A stretch of 64,000 bases of DNA from Tilletia caries. Its lineage: Eukaryota > Basidiomycota > Exobasidiomycetes > Tilletiales > Tilletiaceae. How positions within the stretch are numbered: position 1 is the first letter of the stretch; each line of letters starts with the position of its first letter. Location of the stretch: positions 2,046,001 to 2,110,000 of the forward strand of contig JALUTQ010000004.1 of the NCBI GenBank assembly GCA_032718865.1. Direction: 5' to 3'. Positions 34,609 to 45,254 of this stretch are shown here, one piece after another. The notes under the pieces were generated by a model. That model saw nothing but the letters and a program-made list of their open reading frames with translations. It was not told the DNA's origin and ran no database searches. The position numbers were made by a program, and so were the translations under genes.

Positions 34609-34834
34609 TTTCTTTTTGGATATCAAGAAAATGAAATTGCGATGTGGGAAGGGGGGGAAGAATACAGTGATTTCAAACCGGGGGGGGGGGGGGGGATTCG
34701 TGCATCGCAAAACATTCGGGGAGCTTCTGGTTCTCGGTCGCGTGGAGCAGACAAGGTAGGAGAGAAAGAGAAAGCAGGTGGGGAGGGAGTGGGTCTGGCG
34801 TGAAGGTGTCGTGCCGTGGCTTTGATCATCATTA
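34609..34834. other. no gene; contains a 16-G run
   Basis: Short unique DNA between two transposons. A run of 16 guanines (34680-34695) follows a 7-G run at about 34,650. Nothing else is recognised. Confidence 0.5.
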
Positions 34835-35313
34835 GGGGTGGTCACGCAGGCGGAGGAGCCCGAAAAAGGAAAGTTCTTCCAAAATAAAAAAGCCTGAAGT
34901 TAGAGCTCGAATGTGGCTTGAAGGAGCCTGCTGCGTGACCGACCCCGCTGAACTACATACATACGCTGATCGTTGATGAGATGAAAATTATTCCTTCACG
35001 GCGCGAAAGACGCGTCAAGGAGGACGAAGCAGCAGATGGTGGTCCTTTGGCAGCAGGAGCAGAACAAGAGGTCATCATAAAGACGATAAAATTGAGTCAA
35101 CACCGCCATCTACACGGTGTTGCTAAGCTTCTGTTGCTATGCAGCGGACCAAAGAGGAGAGACGAAGGAACTTTTTCGGAGGAGGATCAAAACGGCGGAG
35201 CTCCAGACCTCCGCCGTTCCTTCGGAGGTTCTTCGAGTAGAAATCCCGCAAAAACCTCGCTTATAGCATTTCTTCGGGTTTATTCAGAGTTCCTCCGCCT
35301 GCGTGACCACCCC
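34835..35313. mobile_element. MITE with 24-bp inverted repeats and TA target duplication
   Basis: The left end GGGGTGGTCACGCAGGCGGAGGA is matched exactly, in reverse complement, at the right end. Both ends are flanked by TA (34833-34834, 35314-35315), which suggests a Tc1/mariner-type insertion. It is 479 bp with no coding sequence, hence non-autonomous. Confidence 0.7.
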
Positions 35314-36607
35314 TATTCCGACGGGAAGTGCCAAGTGGTGAGAAACGAAGGGGGTGTGGTGGCGAGACGGGTATGATCGGTCGGTCCTTGTGGTGGAGCG
35401 CCGTGGGTGAGAGAGAGTGTGTGTGTGGGTCGCCACCAGGGATCGGATGATCCAGAGAAAAAGGGGTGGGTGAAGCGTGAGAGACGAGTGAGTCAGAGGT
35501 CCAGCATTCGCCTAACCAGAAGGAGGCGGGAGGGTGTGTTTCATTGGCGAGGGGTCCCAGAGAGGGGCTGCGATGCCGTGGGGGAACTGGATGGGCTGCC
35601 GGGCAGAGGAGAGGCGAGCAAGGCGAGGCCGTCGATATGTAAGAGGGAGGATCCCGAGACCCAGCGGCCCCGGAAACGATCGCGGGCGGCGGGTGCGTCC
35701 TCGGGGATGCGGCCCCAGGTGGCCGTGAGGGCTGAGATCACGGAGGCCGTTGCAAAGAAGAGGACGTCGAGGGTGTCGCAGTGGTGGAAGTTGGGCCGAG
35801 TGCCGCCGGTGCGTGTGTCCCGACCCGCGGTGACACGCGCGGTGTGAAGGGTGACCAGCACCGCGTTGCGCCAGAGCACGAGTCTCGGTCGGAGGCCGGG
35901 GAGGTGCTGCCATGCGCCGATGATTCCGTGAGGTAGGAGGGAGATGGGCGCGTGGACGCCCATGGCGCGGAGGAGGGGCAAGCACGCCGTCCAGACACGA
36001 AGGGCTTGAGGGCAGAGGCAGATGCCATGTGTGGGTGAGTCGGATGCGGAGGGACATCCAGCCGGGCAGGTCAGGATCGCGGGAGACTTGGGACGGTATG
36101 TCCATAGGTTGCGGCCGAGAACCAAGAGGCAGGCCGAGCGCATGTCGAGGAGTAAGGGGGATGCTTCCAAATCCGCCCAGACCCGAAGCCAAAAGGTGGT
36201 GGGGTCCGGGTTGTCAAAGCTCCATTTGGGGATGCGCGGTGCTTGTGACGTCAGGGAGCGGCGGACGGAGCGTGGCGAGGAAGTGAGGAGGGGCCGGCCG
36301 GCGATGGTGAGCAAGTGCCATGGGAAGGAGGGGTAGGAGGGGTCGACCGTGAGGGGGACCCAGGTTTCCGCCGGAGTTCGAGTGAGCAGGACATCCGGGG
36401 TTAGGGGCCGGTAAGAGCTGGGAGAGCCGAGGCAGTGGGCGGCCAGGGCAGCAGAGTGGCGCGGGTCGAGCTGAGACCACAGGGCGGGCCAAGGGAGGGA
36501 AGGGAAACCCCCAAAGGAGTCGTGCGCTGGTGAAAGGCGGTTGTGAGCCGTTGCCGAGCGGCTCGGGGGCAGACCGAGGTAGGTGGTGATTGGCGCAGCA
36601 GGGTGTG

Positions 36608-37450
36608 TAAGGTTGTCCCCGGAGTAACGCGGAGGGCTCCGCCTCCGCACTTCCAAATTCCGCCGGAATTTTGACTTTCTGAGGCGAGCTCCGCCTCCGC
36701 ACTTCCAAATTCCGCCGGAATTTTGACTTTCTGAGGCGAGCTCCGCCTCCGCAGACTAAGACAGAGCGGAAAAAAACCAGCTCCGCGTTCCGACGGAATT
36801 ATACAAAAGTTGAAATCCCAGCTCCGCGCTCCGCGTTTTTCTGTGCGTTTTTCGTAATGCTCCTCCGTGCTCCGTGTATGCGGAGCTCGGAATTCCGCGG
36901 AATTCCGTCGGAGCGCAGTGGTGGTATAAGTTGCTCTCAGAATGACTCTAATACACTCAGAGCTATACATTCACCATCCGACATTGTTGCGGTATTGACT
37001 CTAGTGCTATTTTTGAAGTTCTCAACGGATGATGATGCCTGTTTTATTCCCTGCGGGTGTCTCGAGGATGCCTATTTTTCTCGGAATTCCGCACTTTCCG
37101 CGGAAATTTTGCGGAAATCCGGCGGAGCGCACCCAAAATGAGGTCACGTGACCCTTATTTTCAACTATCACGTGACCTCACAGCTCCGTCGGAATTCCGC
37201 GGAAATTCCGCCGGAATTTTTCACACAATTTTTGACGACTCCGCGCTCCGCACATTTGGCAAGTGGGCCCAGGATTGGGCTCCGCCTCCGCACAAATTCC
37301 GGCGGAGTCCTCCAAGCGGACTCCGTGCTTTTTTAAGATCAAAAATTTGTCAAAAGTGAGCTCCGCGCTCCGCCTCCGGCGGAGCCCTCCGTCGGAGGAG
37401 TGCGGAGTCCGCAAAACCCCAGCTCCGCGTCAACTCCGGGGACAACCTTA
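36608..37450. mobile_element. hAT-like element of CTCCGC/TTCCGCCGGAA repeats
   Basis: Ends TAAGGTTGTCCCCGGAGT / ACTCCGGGGACAACCTTA, 18 bp and perfect. The TSD AGGGTGTG (36600-36607, 37451-37458) is perfect and 8 bp long. TAAGG fits the hAT consensus YARNG. The inside is a dense series of GCTCCGCCTCCGC and AATTCCGCCGGAATTTT variants, with no gene. It interrupts LINE ORF2. Confidence 0.85.
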
Positions 37451-38365
37451 AGGGTGTGGGCGAGGGCCGAGCCAGAGCATGTCGCCGATCGTAACCCAGT
37501 GCGAGCGCAGGTACTTCACCTGCCGCTGGTCGGTGAGCACGAGCGAGGGGAAGAGGAGGAGCCAGGGCAGAGTGACGAGGGCTGCTCCTGGTAGGTCCTT
37601 CCATTCCGGGGCGAGTCCGAGGTTGATGCTGGCCAGTGCGTGAAGGAGACGGCCGAACAGACCCTCGGCGCGCGCATCGGCGTGCTGGAGGGCTGTGAAT
37701 GCGGGGCTAGATCGGGCAAGGAGGATGGCCGGGACCGCCGAGTAGCGGTGGCGAAGCTCGACGGTCAGATTTAGGCGAAGCCACGAGCCGATGGGCCCGG
37801 GGTCAGAGAGGTAATTCCTCAGGAAGGAGATGCTGAGCGCGGTGGCCATGTGGTCGGGGTGGAGGAGATTGAAGCCGCCGAGGGATCGAGGGCGCGTGAG
37901 GTCGTCCCGGGAGATGTATGGCTGGGTGGGGGCGAACAGGTAGGGTTGTAGGGCCTCGAAGTAGAGGTCAGCAAAGTTGTGGGGCAGCCCGCCGAGAGAG
38001 ATGGAATGCCAAAGGCGAGACGTCAGAAACTGCTTGGATTTCTGAATGCGGCCCAGGACACTTACTCCGAGGGTGGGGAAGCAGAGTGCGCGGGTGCGGA
38101 TGGCCGCGAGGCGCGAGACGAGAGCCTCCGTGGGAGGCTGTAAGGATTATGGTCGAGTGTGCTGATCACTCGCAGCCACTCTTCCATATCCTACAGTTAT
38201 ACAAGATTACTACTTTTCACATATCCTATTAGTCTCCCTCAATGTTCATACTAGTGTGGGCATCAATGATGAATTGTTGTTGCGCCTTCACTTAGTGAAT
38301 AGTGGGTTTGAGCATGGTGGTGTATAATGACCAACTGGTTATTGTTTCCAAATTTTAACTGCATA

Positions 38366-38440
38366 GTCTAGTTGGTATTGTGGTTGACTAAAATTAGCGT
38401 CGACAAAAGGTCGTGTGTTCGAATCCTTTTGTCGGAGACT
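38366..38440 (+). other. tRNA-like sequence inside the solo LTR
   Basis: TCTAGTTGGTATTGTGG resembles a polymerase III A box and GTGTTCGAATCC, about 50 bases on, is a good B box followed by a short T-run. The stems do not form a proper cloverleaf, so it is a tRNA-derived relic (for example the head of a SINE), not a tRNA gene. Confidence 0.4.
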
Positions 38441-38944
38441 TTTTGGTTATCAATTCTTTTTGCCTCACGTTTATTTCCTCACTCAACACCCACTAGCCGC
38501 TATTTCCGGCGACGCGCGTCGAGCGTCTGTGCACCACCCGCACGTAACCTGCAGGGCACAATGCCGCAATCACCGTTTCATCTTCTTTCACTAACTTGCC
38601 CCTATCTCTGTCTCTCTCCCCCGCGCACCACCCGCACGGTAGCCGTAGGGCGCAATCACCATTCACCGCTTCATCCTCTCTCACTCTCTTTCTGCCCACT
38701 CTGTCTCTCTCTCTCTCCCCCTTCGGCCCTCCCCCTTTTTCCTCTATCGACACTCGCTCTGCCTGTCCCCCCCTTTTTACTATCGAGCATCGACTACCCC
38801 CGTTCCTAAGTCACTCCTTTTTGACTGTGTCTGTACTTAAATAAGGTTGTGCCGACAGAGTGACTGGCGCAGTGGCACCACACAGTGTGCTGCGCACTGC
38901 TGCGCATTACTGCGCATTGCTGCGCACCAGGGAAGCCTGAAAGG

Positions 38945-38952
38945 TATAAAAG
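38945..38952 (+). promoter_or_regulatory. LTR TATA box
   Basis: TATAAAAG, followed by a C/T-rich stretch where transcription would start, within the solo LTR. It could drive transcription rightward into the LINE antisense strand. Confidence 0.55.
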
Positions 38953-41900
38953 GAGCGCCCCTCTCGCCCTTTCCTCCCTTTCTGTCCCCCCAGCTCTATA
39001 CTTTCACACACCTTGACACCTAACTTGGCAATCACATAACATTGCAGAGTTAAGTCAAACGTGTGAAGTCTGAGTCTCATTAAGTTTCAACAAATAGTCT
39101 CATACACTTTATTACCTTTTATACACCACACCTCCTGCAGGACTACTAACATCTAGATCAGTGATCAACCCAGTAGACATAGGCCAAAGTTATAGCAGCG
39201 TGTCACTTCTGTCTCCATACAACGAGCGGTACTACACGTGGACTGTCCAACACCGAATCTACTAGGTCGATTGCTCTCTTGTAGTTGGGAAACCTTACAG
39301 AGGCCTAGGCCACAGGGTGATGGGGTGGCCCAGGTGGGTGAGGAAAGCGCGGTGGTTTTGATTGGCGAGGCCATAGGACGCGATGGTGGCAGCTAGGGCG
39401 GAGGCGGCGTTGGCGTCGGCGGGAGAGCCGACGAGCCAGAAGGATGATTTGGCGGTATTGATCTGAGCGTTTGAGGCGCGCTCATAGAGGTCGAGGGCCG
39501 ATTGGAGGGCATACCATTGTTGGAGTCCTCGAGCGGACGCGTCAATGAAGATCAAGACGTCGTCGGCAAAGGCGAGGGAAGTAAGGAGGCCGAGGCCGGG
39601 GACCAGAATCCCCACACCCCAGGCGCGGAGGAGGTCAAGGAAGGGTTGCAAGGTGAGGTTGTAAATGATGCATGATGAAGGGTCGCCTTGCAAGACGCCT
39701 GCGAGGAAACGGATGGCGGTGGTCATTCCGTCTGCGGTGGAGACTCGGGTAGAGGCCGAAGAGTAGAGGGCGGAGAGGAGCAGGAGGAGGAGGCGAGGAA
39801 CCCCCAGGCGTTGGAGACAGGCGAAAATCCATTCGTGGCGGACGCGGTCGTACGCCTTGCGTTGATCCAGTGAGATAACGAAGAAGGCGGCGGGTGCGGT
39901 AGGGTGGGATGGGGTTGCCGTCGTGGTGTCAATGAGGCCTTGGAGTAGGCCGGACACGAGGGTGGTGCGGCGCCCGGGAATGAAGGCCGCCTGGTTCCAT
40001 GGTAAGAGGAAAGAGGCAACCGTGAGTAAGCGGGCGGAGAGCATGCGGGCCAAGGTGCGGACGTACGAGTCACTGATGGAGATCGGTCGGTAGTTCGCGA
40101 GGTTAGAGAGGTCGCCGGCCTTGGGGAGAAGGATGGTGCGGGCGGTGACTTCCAGGGACGCCCCCGCGCCGAGGGCATTGGCAAGGGAGGCCAAGAGAGG
40201 GCCAGCAACCGGCAGGAGTTCCGACCAGACGCGGTAAGGAAGGCCGTCGGGCCCCGAGGAGGCCCTGCGGTTGGCACGACGGAGCGCGCTAGAAACCTCG
40301 TCGGCCGTGAAAGGGGTCGAGAGCTGGGTGGGGAGAGCGAGAGGGAGGGAAGAGAGCAAGTGGTGGAAGAGAGTGGCGCAGTCAGTCTCGAAAGTGTGAG
40401 GCAGCGCCGGGGGGGGGGGTTAGAGATTGGTGTAGAAGGAATGGATGGCGAGCAGCTTTGCCTCTGGAGACTCACACACGGAATCCTCGTGCACGATGGT
40501 GGGGAGGGGGGTGGATCGGGGCGATGAAGAGGTTTTGGAAAGCCAAGATGATAAGCGGAGTTCCGCAGCTGCCAGGCGGGAAGCGTAGGGCAGGGATAGA
40601 GCGAAGTCGAGTGCGGACAAAGTCTTGCGGTATCGGGATAGGAGGGCTGGAAGGTTGGTCATGTCGGACGCCGAGCGACAGTCGAGGGAGATGAGGGAAG
40701 CAGAGGTGGAGGCGAGGTCGTCAATGAGCAGGCGTTGGGAAGAGCCGTGGTGAACGGAGAGGCGATGGAGGTGGTCGTGGGCTGAGATACTGAGAAGTTT
40801 CCAAGCTTCGAGGGGCGAGAGGGAGCCGGCGTCGTGGGTCGGTGTGTAGCGCGAGGCGAAGGTGCGCACGGCCCGAACGAAGGAGGCGGATTGCCAGAGG
40901 CCGGGGTGCAAGGCCCAGGTGAGATTGTGGTTGGAGGCATCGGTGCCGTCAGGAGGGGGTGGTGGCGAGCAAGCCTCAGGGCCGAAGGTAGCTGATACGG
41001 CGTGGTGATCCGAGGAGGTGAAGACTGAAGTGGAGTAGCGAAGCGAGGGGAGGAGGAGAGCCGAGCAGAGGATGCTGTCCAGGCGTCGAGCGCTGGTGAG
41101 GGAAGGGCCGCCGTTAGCGCGGGTGATGCGAAGATATGTCCAACCAGGGTCTGTAGGGTGGAGGGAACGGAAGGTCTCAGAGAGGAGAAGGGGGCCCAGG
41201 AAAGCGTTGGGGATGGACCACGGCGTACCAGTAAGACGAGCGTTGGAGGAGTCAAGGATAGGGTCGGGAATGGAGTTCCAGTCGGCGCCGAAAATACACG
41301 GGATTGATGTGTTGGGGTGCCAGAGCTCGACCGCGGTGTGGATGGGGGACCATGCCGCTGAGGTGAAAGGGCCATGGATGGAGAAAATGCCGAGGTATGA
41401 TGAGCCGGGAAGTGGTCCGATAGGGAGAGGAGTGGGGACAGGAGGCAAGATCACCCGGAGGTAGGCCCAGTGGGCGCCGAAGTCCCAGGTATCGACGATG
41501 AGGTGGGGATTCCGGATAAGGATGCTGGCGTCTTTGGTTAGGAGGGCGCGCATGGAGGGCGAGTGGTGAGTATTGAGGTAGGCCCGGAGGGCGTCAGGCT
41601 GGTTCGGGAGGATTGGGGTAAGAAGGCGAGATTCCTGGAGGCAGATGATGTCGGCAGAGGAAAGTAGGTTTCGAGCTGTGGGGGCGAATTCGCGCTGGCG
41701 GACCCGAAAGCCTCCGGGGCCACAGTTCAAAGAGGCACTTTCAGGCTTTCCAGGGAGGAGAAAGGGAAGACGGGGGCAGCAGAGGCAGAAGGGGGAGCAA
41801 TATGATGATCAGATTCGGGCATGGACATAGCGATGAGGGGCAGGGAGCAAAAGCGCACGGCTCGGTGAGCCGTGGGTCGAGAGAGGACGAGGGCGCAAAG

Positions 41901-42002
41901 AACGAAAGCTAGCGAGATTAGTATGGAGAGGTGGTGAAGCCATGAGAGAAGGAGCGATATTAAGAAGGCAGAAGGAAAGGGAAGGCAGAGCAGATCAGGG
42001 AG

Positions 42003-42686
42003 CAGGGCTCGGCACGACTATGGGATTTTACGACTATTACGACTATAGCCTCATACGACTATGACTATGACTATGACTATGCTCCAGTAAATGTAAGACA
42101 ATAGTCGCCATAGTCGTTAAAAATCTGGTCTAAAATTGATTTTGCGACTATAGTTGGACAATAGCTGGACGTCAAGGCTATAGTCGCAGCAAACAATTCG
42201 GCTATAGTCCGACTATAGCATGTCATGGTCTAACTATAGCTTGGAATTGCGACTATAGCCGCAGGCCCGACCGCCACCGCTATAGTCAGACTATGACATC
42301 TATTGCCCATGAAACACTATAGCCAGTCATAGTGCGACTATTATTGTTGGATAGTCGAACCATAGCCTGAGTATATCCGATTTTAGACAATTAAAAGCGA
42401 CCTACACTATAACTATTTATAGTCTGAAATTTGACGTGCAACTATAGTGCGAAAATTATTGTCCCAAAGTCCGACACTCCGACTATCGTGGCGCACTGGC
42501 GTTCCAATTTTGGCTATAGTCACACTATAGTGCAAAATTTGGCTGCGCAAAATCCTGCGACTATAGTCGACTATGGCACTATAGTCAGACTTGCGACTAT
42601 GACTATTTCGGATTTTCAAAAAACGCCTACGACTACGACTATGACGATGCCAAAAAACGTGCGACTATAGTCGGAGCCGAGCCCTG
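42003..42686 (+). mobile_element. hAT-like element of CGACTATAG repeats, copy 1
   Basis: 684 bp between perfect CAGGGCTCGGC inverted repeats, filled with variants of ACTATAGTCG in both orientations. No gene. It matches copy 2 (44697-47387) apart from a deletion of about 40 bases near 42,060. Confidence 0.8.
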
Positions 42687-43514
42687 TGTATGAGCGATTT
42701 CTGGGTGGCCAAAAAATTCCACGTGACTGAAGGTCACGTGGCAACACCACTGCTGCGTTGTTTTAGGCACTCTAGAACACAATGTTAAAACAGGAGCGAT
42801 TTGCATGGGGTAGATCATGGTTTTTGGGTGCTGAAAAGTGCAAATGCCTTAGGAAACTCTAGAACAGCTTGAAAGCAAGTGCGTTTCATGAAATTCTAAA
42901 ATTCTCCTGAAACATTGTTTTAAGTTTTTTTTTAAGTCGCTTAAAACAACCCCACTGGTGGCAGTGCATATTTGCCTCCCAGCGGAGTGACCCCTGACCA
43001 CAGATAGAGTGACCCCGTAACTACAGTCGATTGAGACAAAAAAAAAACCGATTTTGCAGCCCCGGTTAACCCAAATCAATCCCACTTTGGGTTCCGAGAA
43101 TATGGGCAGACTGATATGAGACTAAACCCGACGAGCCTTGAGTTGAGGCCTCCCACCCAAATGGGACAAACCTATCCTCATGTCACGCCGACAAGGCCAA
43201 TCACAACATCCACTGACTGCCTCCATCTCCTCGGATCCATTTTCATGCCTCTCCGCTGCTCTTCCCTCGATACCATCCTATACACAATACTCGTACACAG
43301 GGCATAAGTCTTTAAGGTAGTGCTGAGGTTGCTTTGGATGCTGTTTGCACCTGTTTGGGGATGCTTCTGACTATAAACTGACTTGCAAAAGAGCACCAAC
43401 ACTGACATTACCTCCCATTCCACAATGACTCTGACCCACTCTGTTTCTTCTCCCGCCCATTTCGTCAATACTGACTGGTACTTCTCTATAGCAGGAGTAT
43501 GGTCTGAGGTACTG
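42687..43514. other. unique spacer in the composite
   Basis: No gene recognised. An inverted repeat CCACGTGAC…GTCACGTGG is at about 42,720-42,740. The short open frames have no familiar motif. Confidence 0.4.
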
Positions 43515-43777
43515 TCAGGCCTCGGCAACGACTAATAGTCGGTACTTTTCTGAAATCCTTAGTCATAGTCATAGTCACATTGACCCGGACCGTCCGTTAG
43601 TCTAGTCTAATCGGGACTAATAGTCACTTAAGTTTCTTAGTTTGGCTTAGTCGGAAGCGGACCTGACTAGCGTGTGACTAACATGTCACTAACCGACTAT
43701 TAGTTTCCTTAGTTAGACTAAGTCCGACTATGAGACTATTGATCGACAAATAGTCTTGAGACTTACGGCCGATGCTG
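43515..43777. repeat. TAGTC-rich repeat, possible further MITE
   Basis: A block of TAGTCTAGTC and ACTAATAGTC variants between CAGGCCTCGGC and a degenerate partner GGCCGATGCTG. No TSD found, so the transposon status is uncertain. Confidence 0.4.
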
Positions 43778-43794
43778 CGGAACGGCTCAAGAAT

Positions 43795-44307
43795 CAGTGT
43801 TGTTGATTGGGTACCCGCCCGAACGGGTACCCGTTCGGGTTTGGGTAATGGGTAAGAAAATTCGGAAAATGACCCTTATGATTCGGGTTTGGGTAACGCA
43901 AGACCACAGGGTTCGGGTTCGGACATGTGGTCGGGTACCCGACCTACCCGAACTGCTCTGACTGTTCAGACTTCACACTACTGGAAGGATGTTGGGATCA
44001 TCTTCACCAAGGAAATACGTGAGAGAGGACAAGGGCTATGCTTTCCAGCTTCTTCTGGTGCTCTATCTATGCTCAGTCGACCGTCAGGTGTCTCTTATTG
44101 CGTGGGAAAATAGGTCTGAAGTGGAGGTCACATTGCTAAATGAGACTACTGCTAGAGTATGCTACCCATTGGGTAACCCGACCAAATGTCGGGCGGGTAG
44201 TCTCAGCTGCCTCAATGGGTTCGGGCGGGTTTCATGGGCACTGACTTGCCACGTTACCCGACCCTACCCGCCCGTTACCCGCCCATTACCCGAAATCAAC
44301 AACACTG
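43795..44307. mobile_element. hAT-like element of GGGTACCCG repeats
   Basis: 513 bp with perfect 14-bp inverted repeats CAGTGTTGTTGATT / AATCAACAACACTG and a perfect 8-bp TSD TCAAGAAT (43787-43794, 44308-44315). The inside is largely GGGTACCCG, CGGGTTTGGGTA and ACCCGCCCG variants. No gene. It landed in one arm of a palindrome. Confidence 0.85.
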
Positions 44308-44355
44308 TCAAGAATGGCCTGTGATTCAGGATCCTGAATCACAGGCCATTCTTGA
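44308..44355. repeat. 48-bp perfect palindrome
   Basis: 24-base arms meet at GGATCC with no spacer (TCAAGAATGGCCTGTGATTC leading in). Ignoring the neighbouring insertion and one TSD copy, the arms extend seven bases more on each side (GAACGGC at 43780-43786, GCCGTTC at 44356-44362), giving 62 bp. Confidence 0.9.
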
Positions 44356-44421
44356 GCCGTTCTCACACTGTTTTGCAGCCGTTTTCAGACAGACAGTACT
44401 ATAGCACTACTATAGTATCTC

Positions 44422-44696
44422 CAAGGCCCGGCGACTGTATAACTGTGCCCACTGTAACTGTAGGTAAGTTGACTTAATAAGTCATAACTGTAACTGTACT
44501 GTACGCGGCGGAGCCGGAAAAAAATTAAGTTGACTGTAAGTGTAGGGCCCGGGTACAGTCAACTTAACAGTTGATTAAGTTGGAATTTTTCGGGCCCCAA
44601 ACTGTTCAAACTTACTATGACTATACATCACTGTTTAAGTTGAACAACACTTCTGGCAGCCACTTTCAGTTTGAGAAAGCACTTACAGCCACTGAC
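44422..44696 (+). mobile_element. fragment of a CAAGG hAT-like element
   Basis: Starts CAAGGCCCGGCGACTG and matches the first 275 bases of the family seen whole at 54351 and 60523 (reversed). It stops where ATAGTCG copy 2 begins. Its other part is not found beyond 47387, so it was lost before or during formation of the composite. Confidence 0.75.
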
Positions 44697-45254
44697 CAGG
44701 GCTCGGCACGACTATGGGATTTTACGACTATTACGACTATAGCCTCATACAACTATGAGCGACTATAGTCATAGCCGCTGATAGTCGCACTTACGACTAT
44801 GACTATGACTATGCTCCAGTAAATGTAAGACAATAGTCGCCATAGTCGTTAAAAATCTGGTCTAAAATTGATTTTGCGACTATAGTTGGACAATAGCTGG
44901 ACGTCAAGGCTATAGTCGCAGCAAACAATTCGGCTATAGTCCGACTATAGCATGTCATGGTCTAACTATAGCTTGGAATTGCGACTATAGCCGCAGGCCC
45001 GACCGCCACCGCTATAGTCAGACTATGACATCTATTGCCCATGAAACACTATAGCCAGTCATAGTGCGACTATTATTGTTGGATAGTCGAACCATAGCCT
45101 GAGTATATCCGATTTTAGACAATTAAAAGCGACCTACACTATAACTATTTATAGTCTGAAATTTGACGTGCAACTATAGTGCGAAAATTATTGTCCCAAA
45201 GTCCGACTATAGTGGCGCACAGGTGTTACAATTTTGGCTATAGTCACACTATAT

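Larger units (their letters stand above)
38139..39299 (+). mobile_element. solo LTR of a retrotransposon
   Basis: The 1,161-bp block starts TGTAAGG, ends CCTTACA and has a perfect 5-bp TSD GAGGC (38134-38138, 39300-39304). It has a TATA box (38945) and short T/C-rich tracts but no coding sequence. It was left after recombination between the two LTRs of an element that had jumped into LINE ORF2. Confidence 0.82.
35541..41835 (-). pseudogene. LINE ORF2: endonuclease and reverse transcriptase, broken
   Basis: The endonuclease (41,835-40,420) shows ICLQESRL, FGADWNSI and SDHHAV, the catalytic set of apurinic-type endonucleases. A C-run at about 40,410-40,420 shifts the frame into the reverse transcriptase (40,419-39,305), with NYRPISISDSYVR, SLDQRKAYDRVRH (first Asp), GVLQGDPSSCI and LAFADDVLIF (catalytic Asp pair). 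A solo LTR then interrupts it. The thumb region resumes at 38,133 (RDDLTRPRSLGGFNLLHP), is cut again at 37,458-36,600, and ends with a cysteine motif CPAGC…HGICLC before the stop at 35541. It would nick DNA and prime reverse transcription at the target. Three breaks make this copy inactive. Confidence 0.8.

Noticed and set aside
38366..38440. A functional tRNA gene
   Set aside because: A and B boxes are present but acceptor and anticodon stems do not pair; kept only as a tRNA-like relic.
44422..44696. Complete CAAGG element interrupted by ATAGTCG copy 2
   Set aside because: Its remaining half does not resume after 47,387, so it is a truncated fragment, not a nested intact element.
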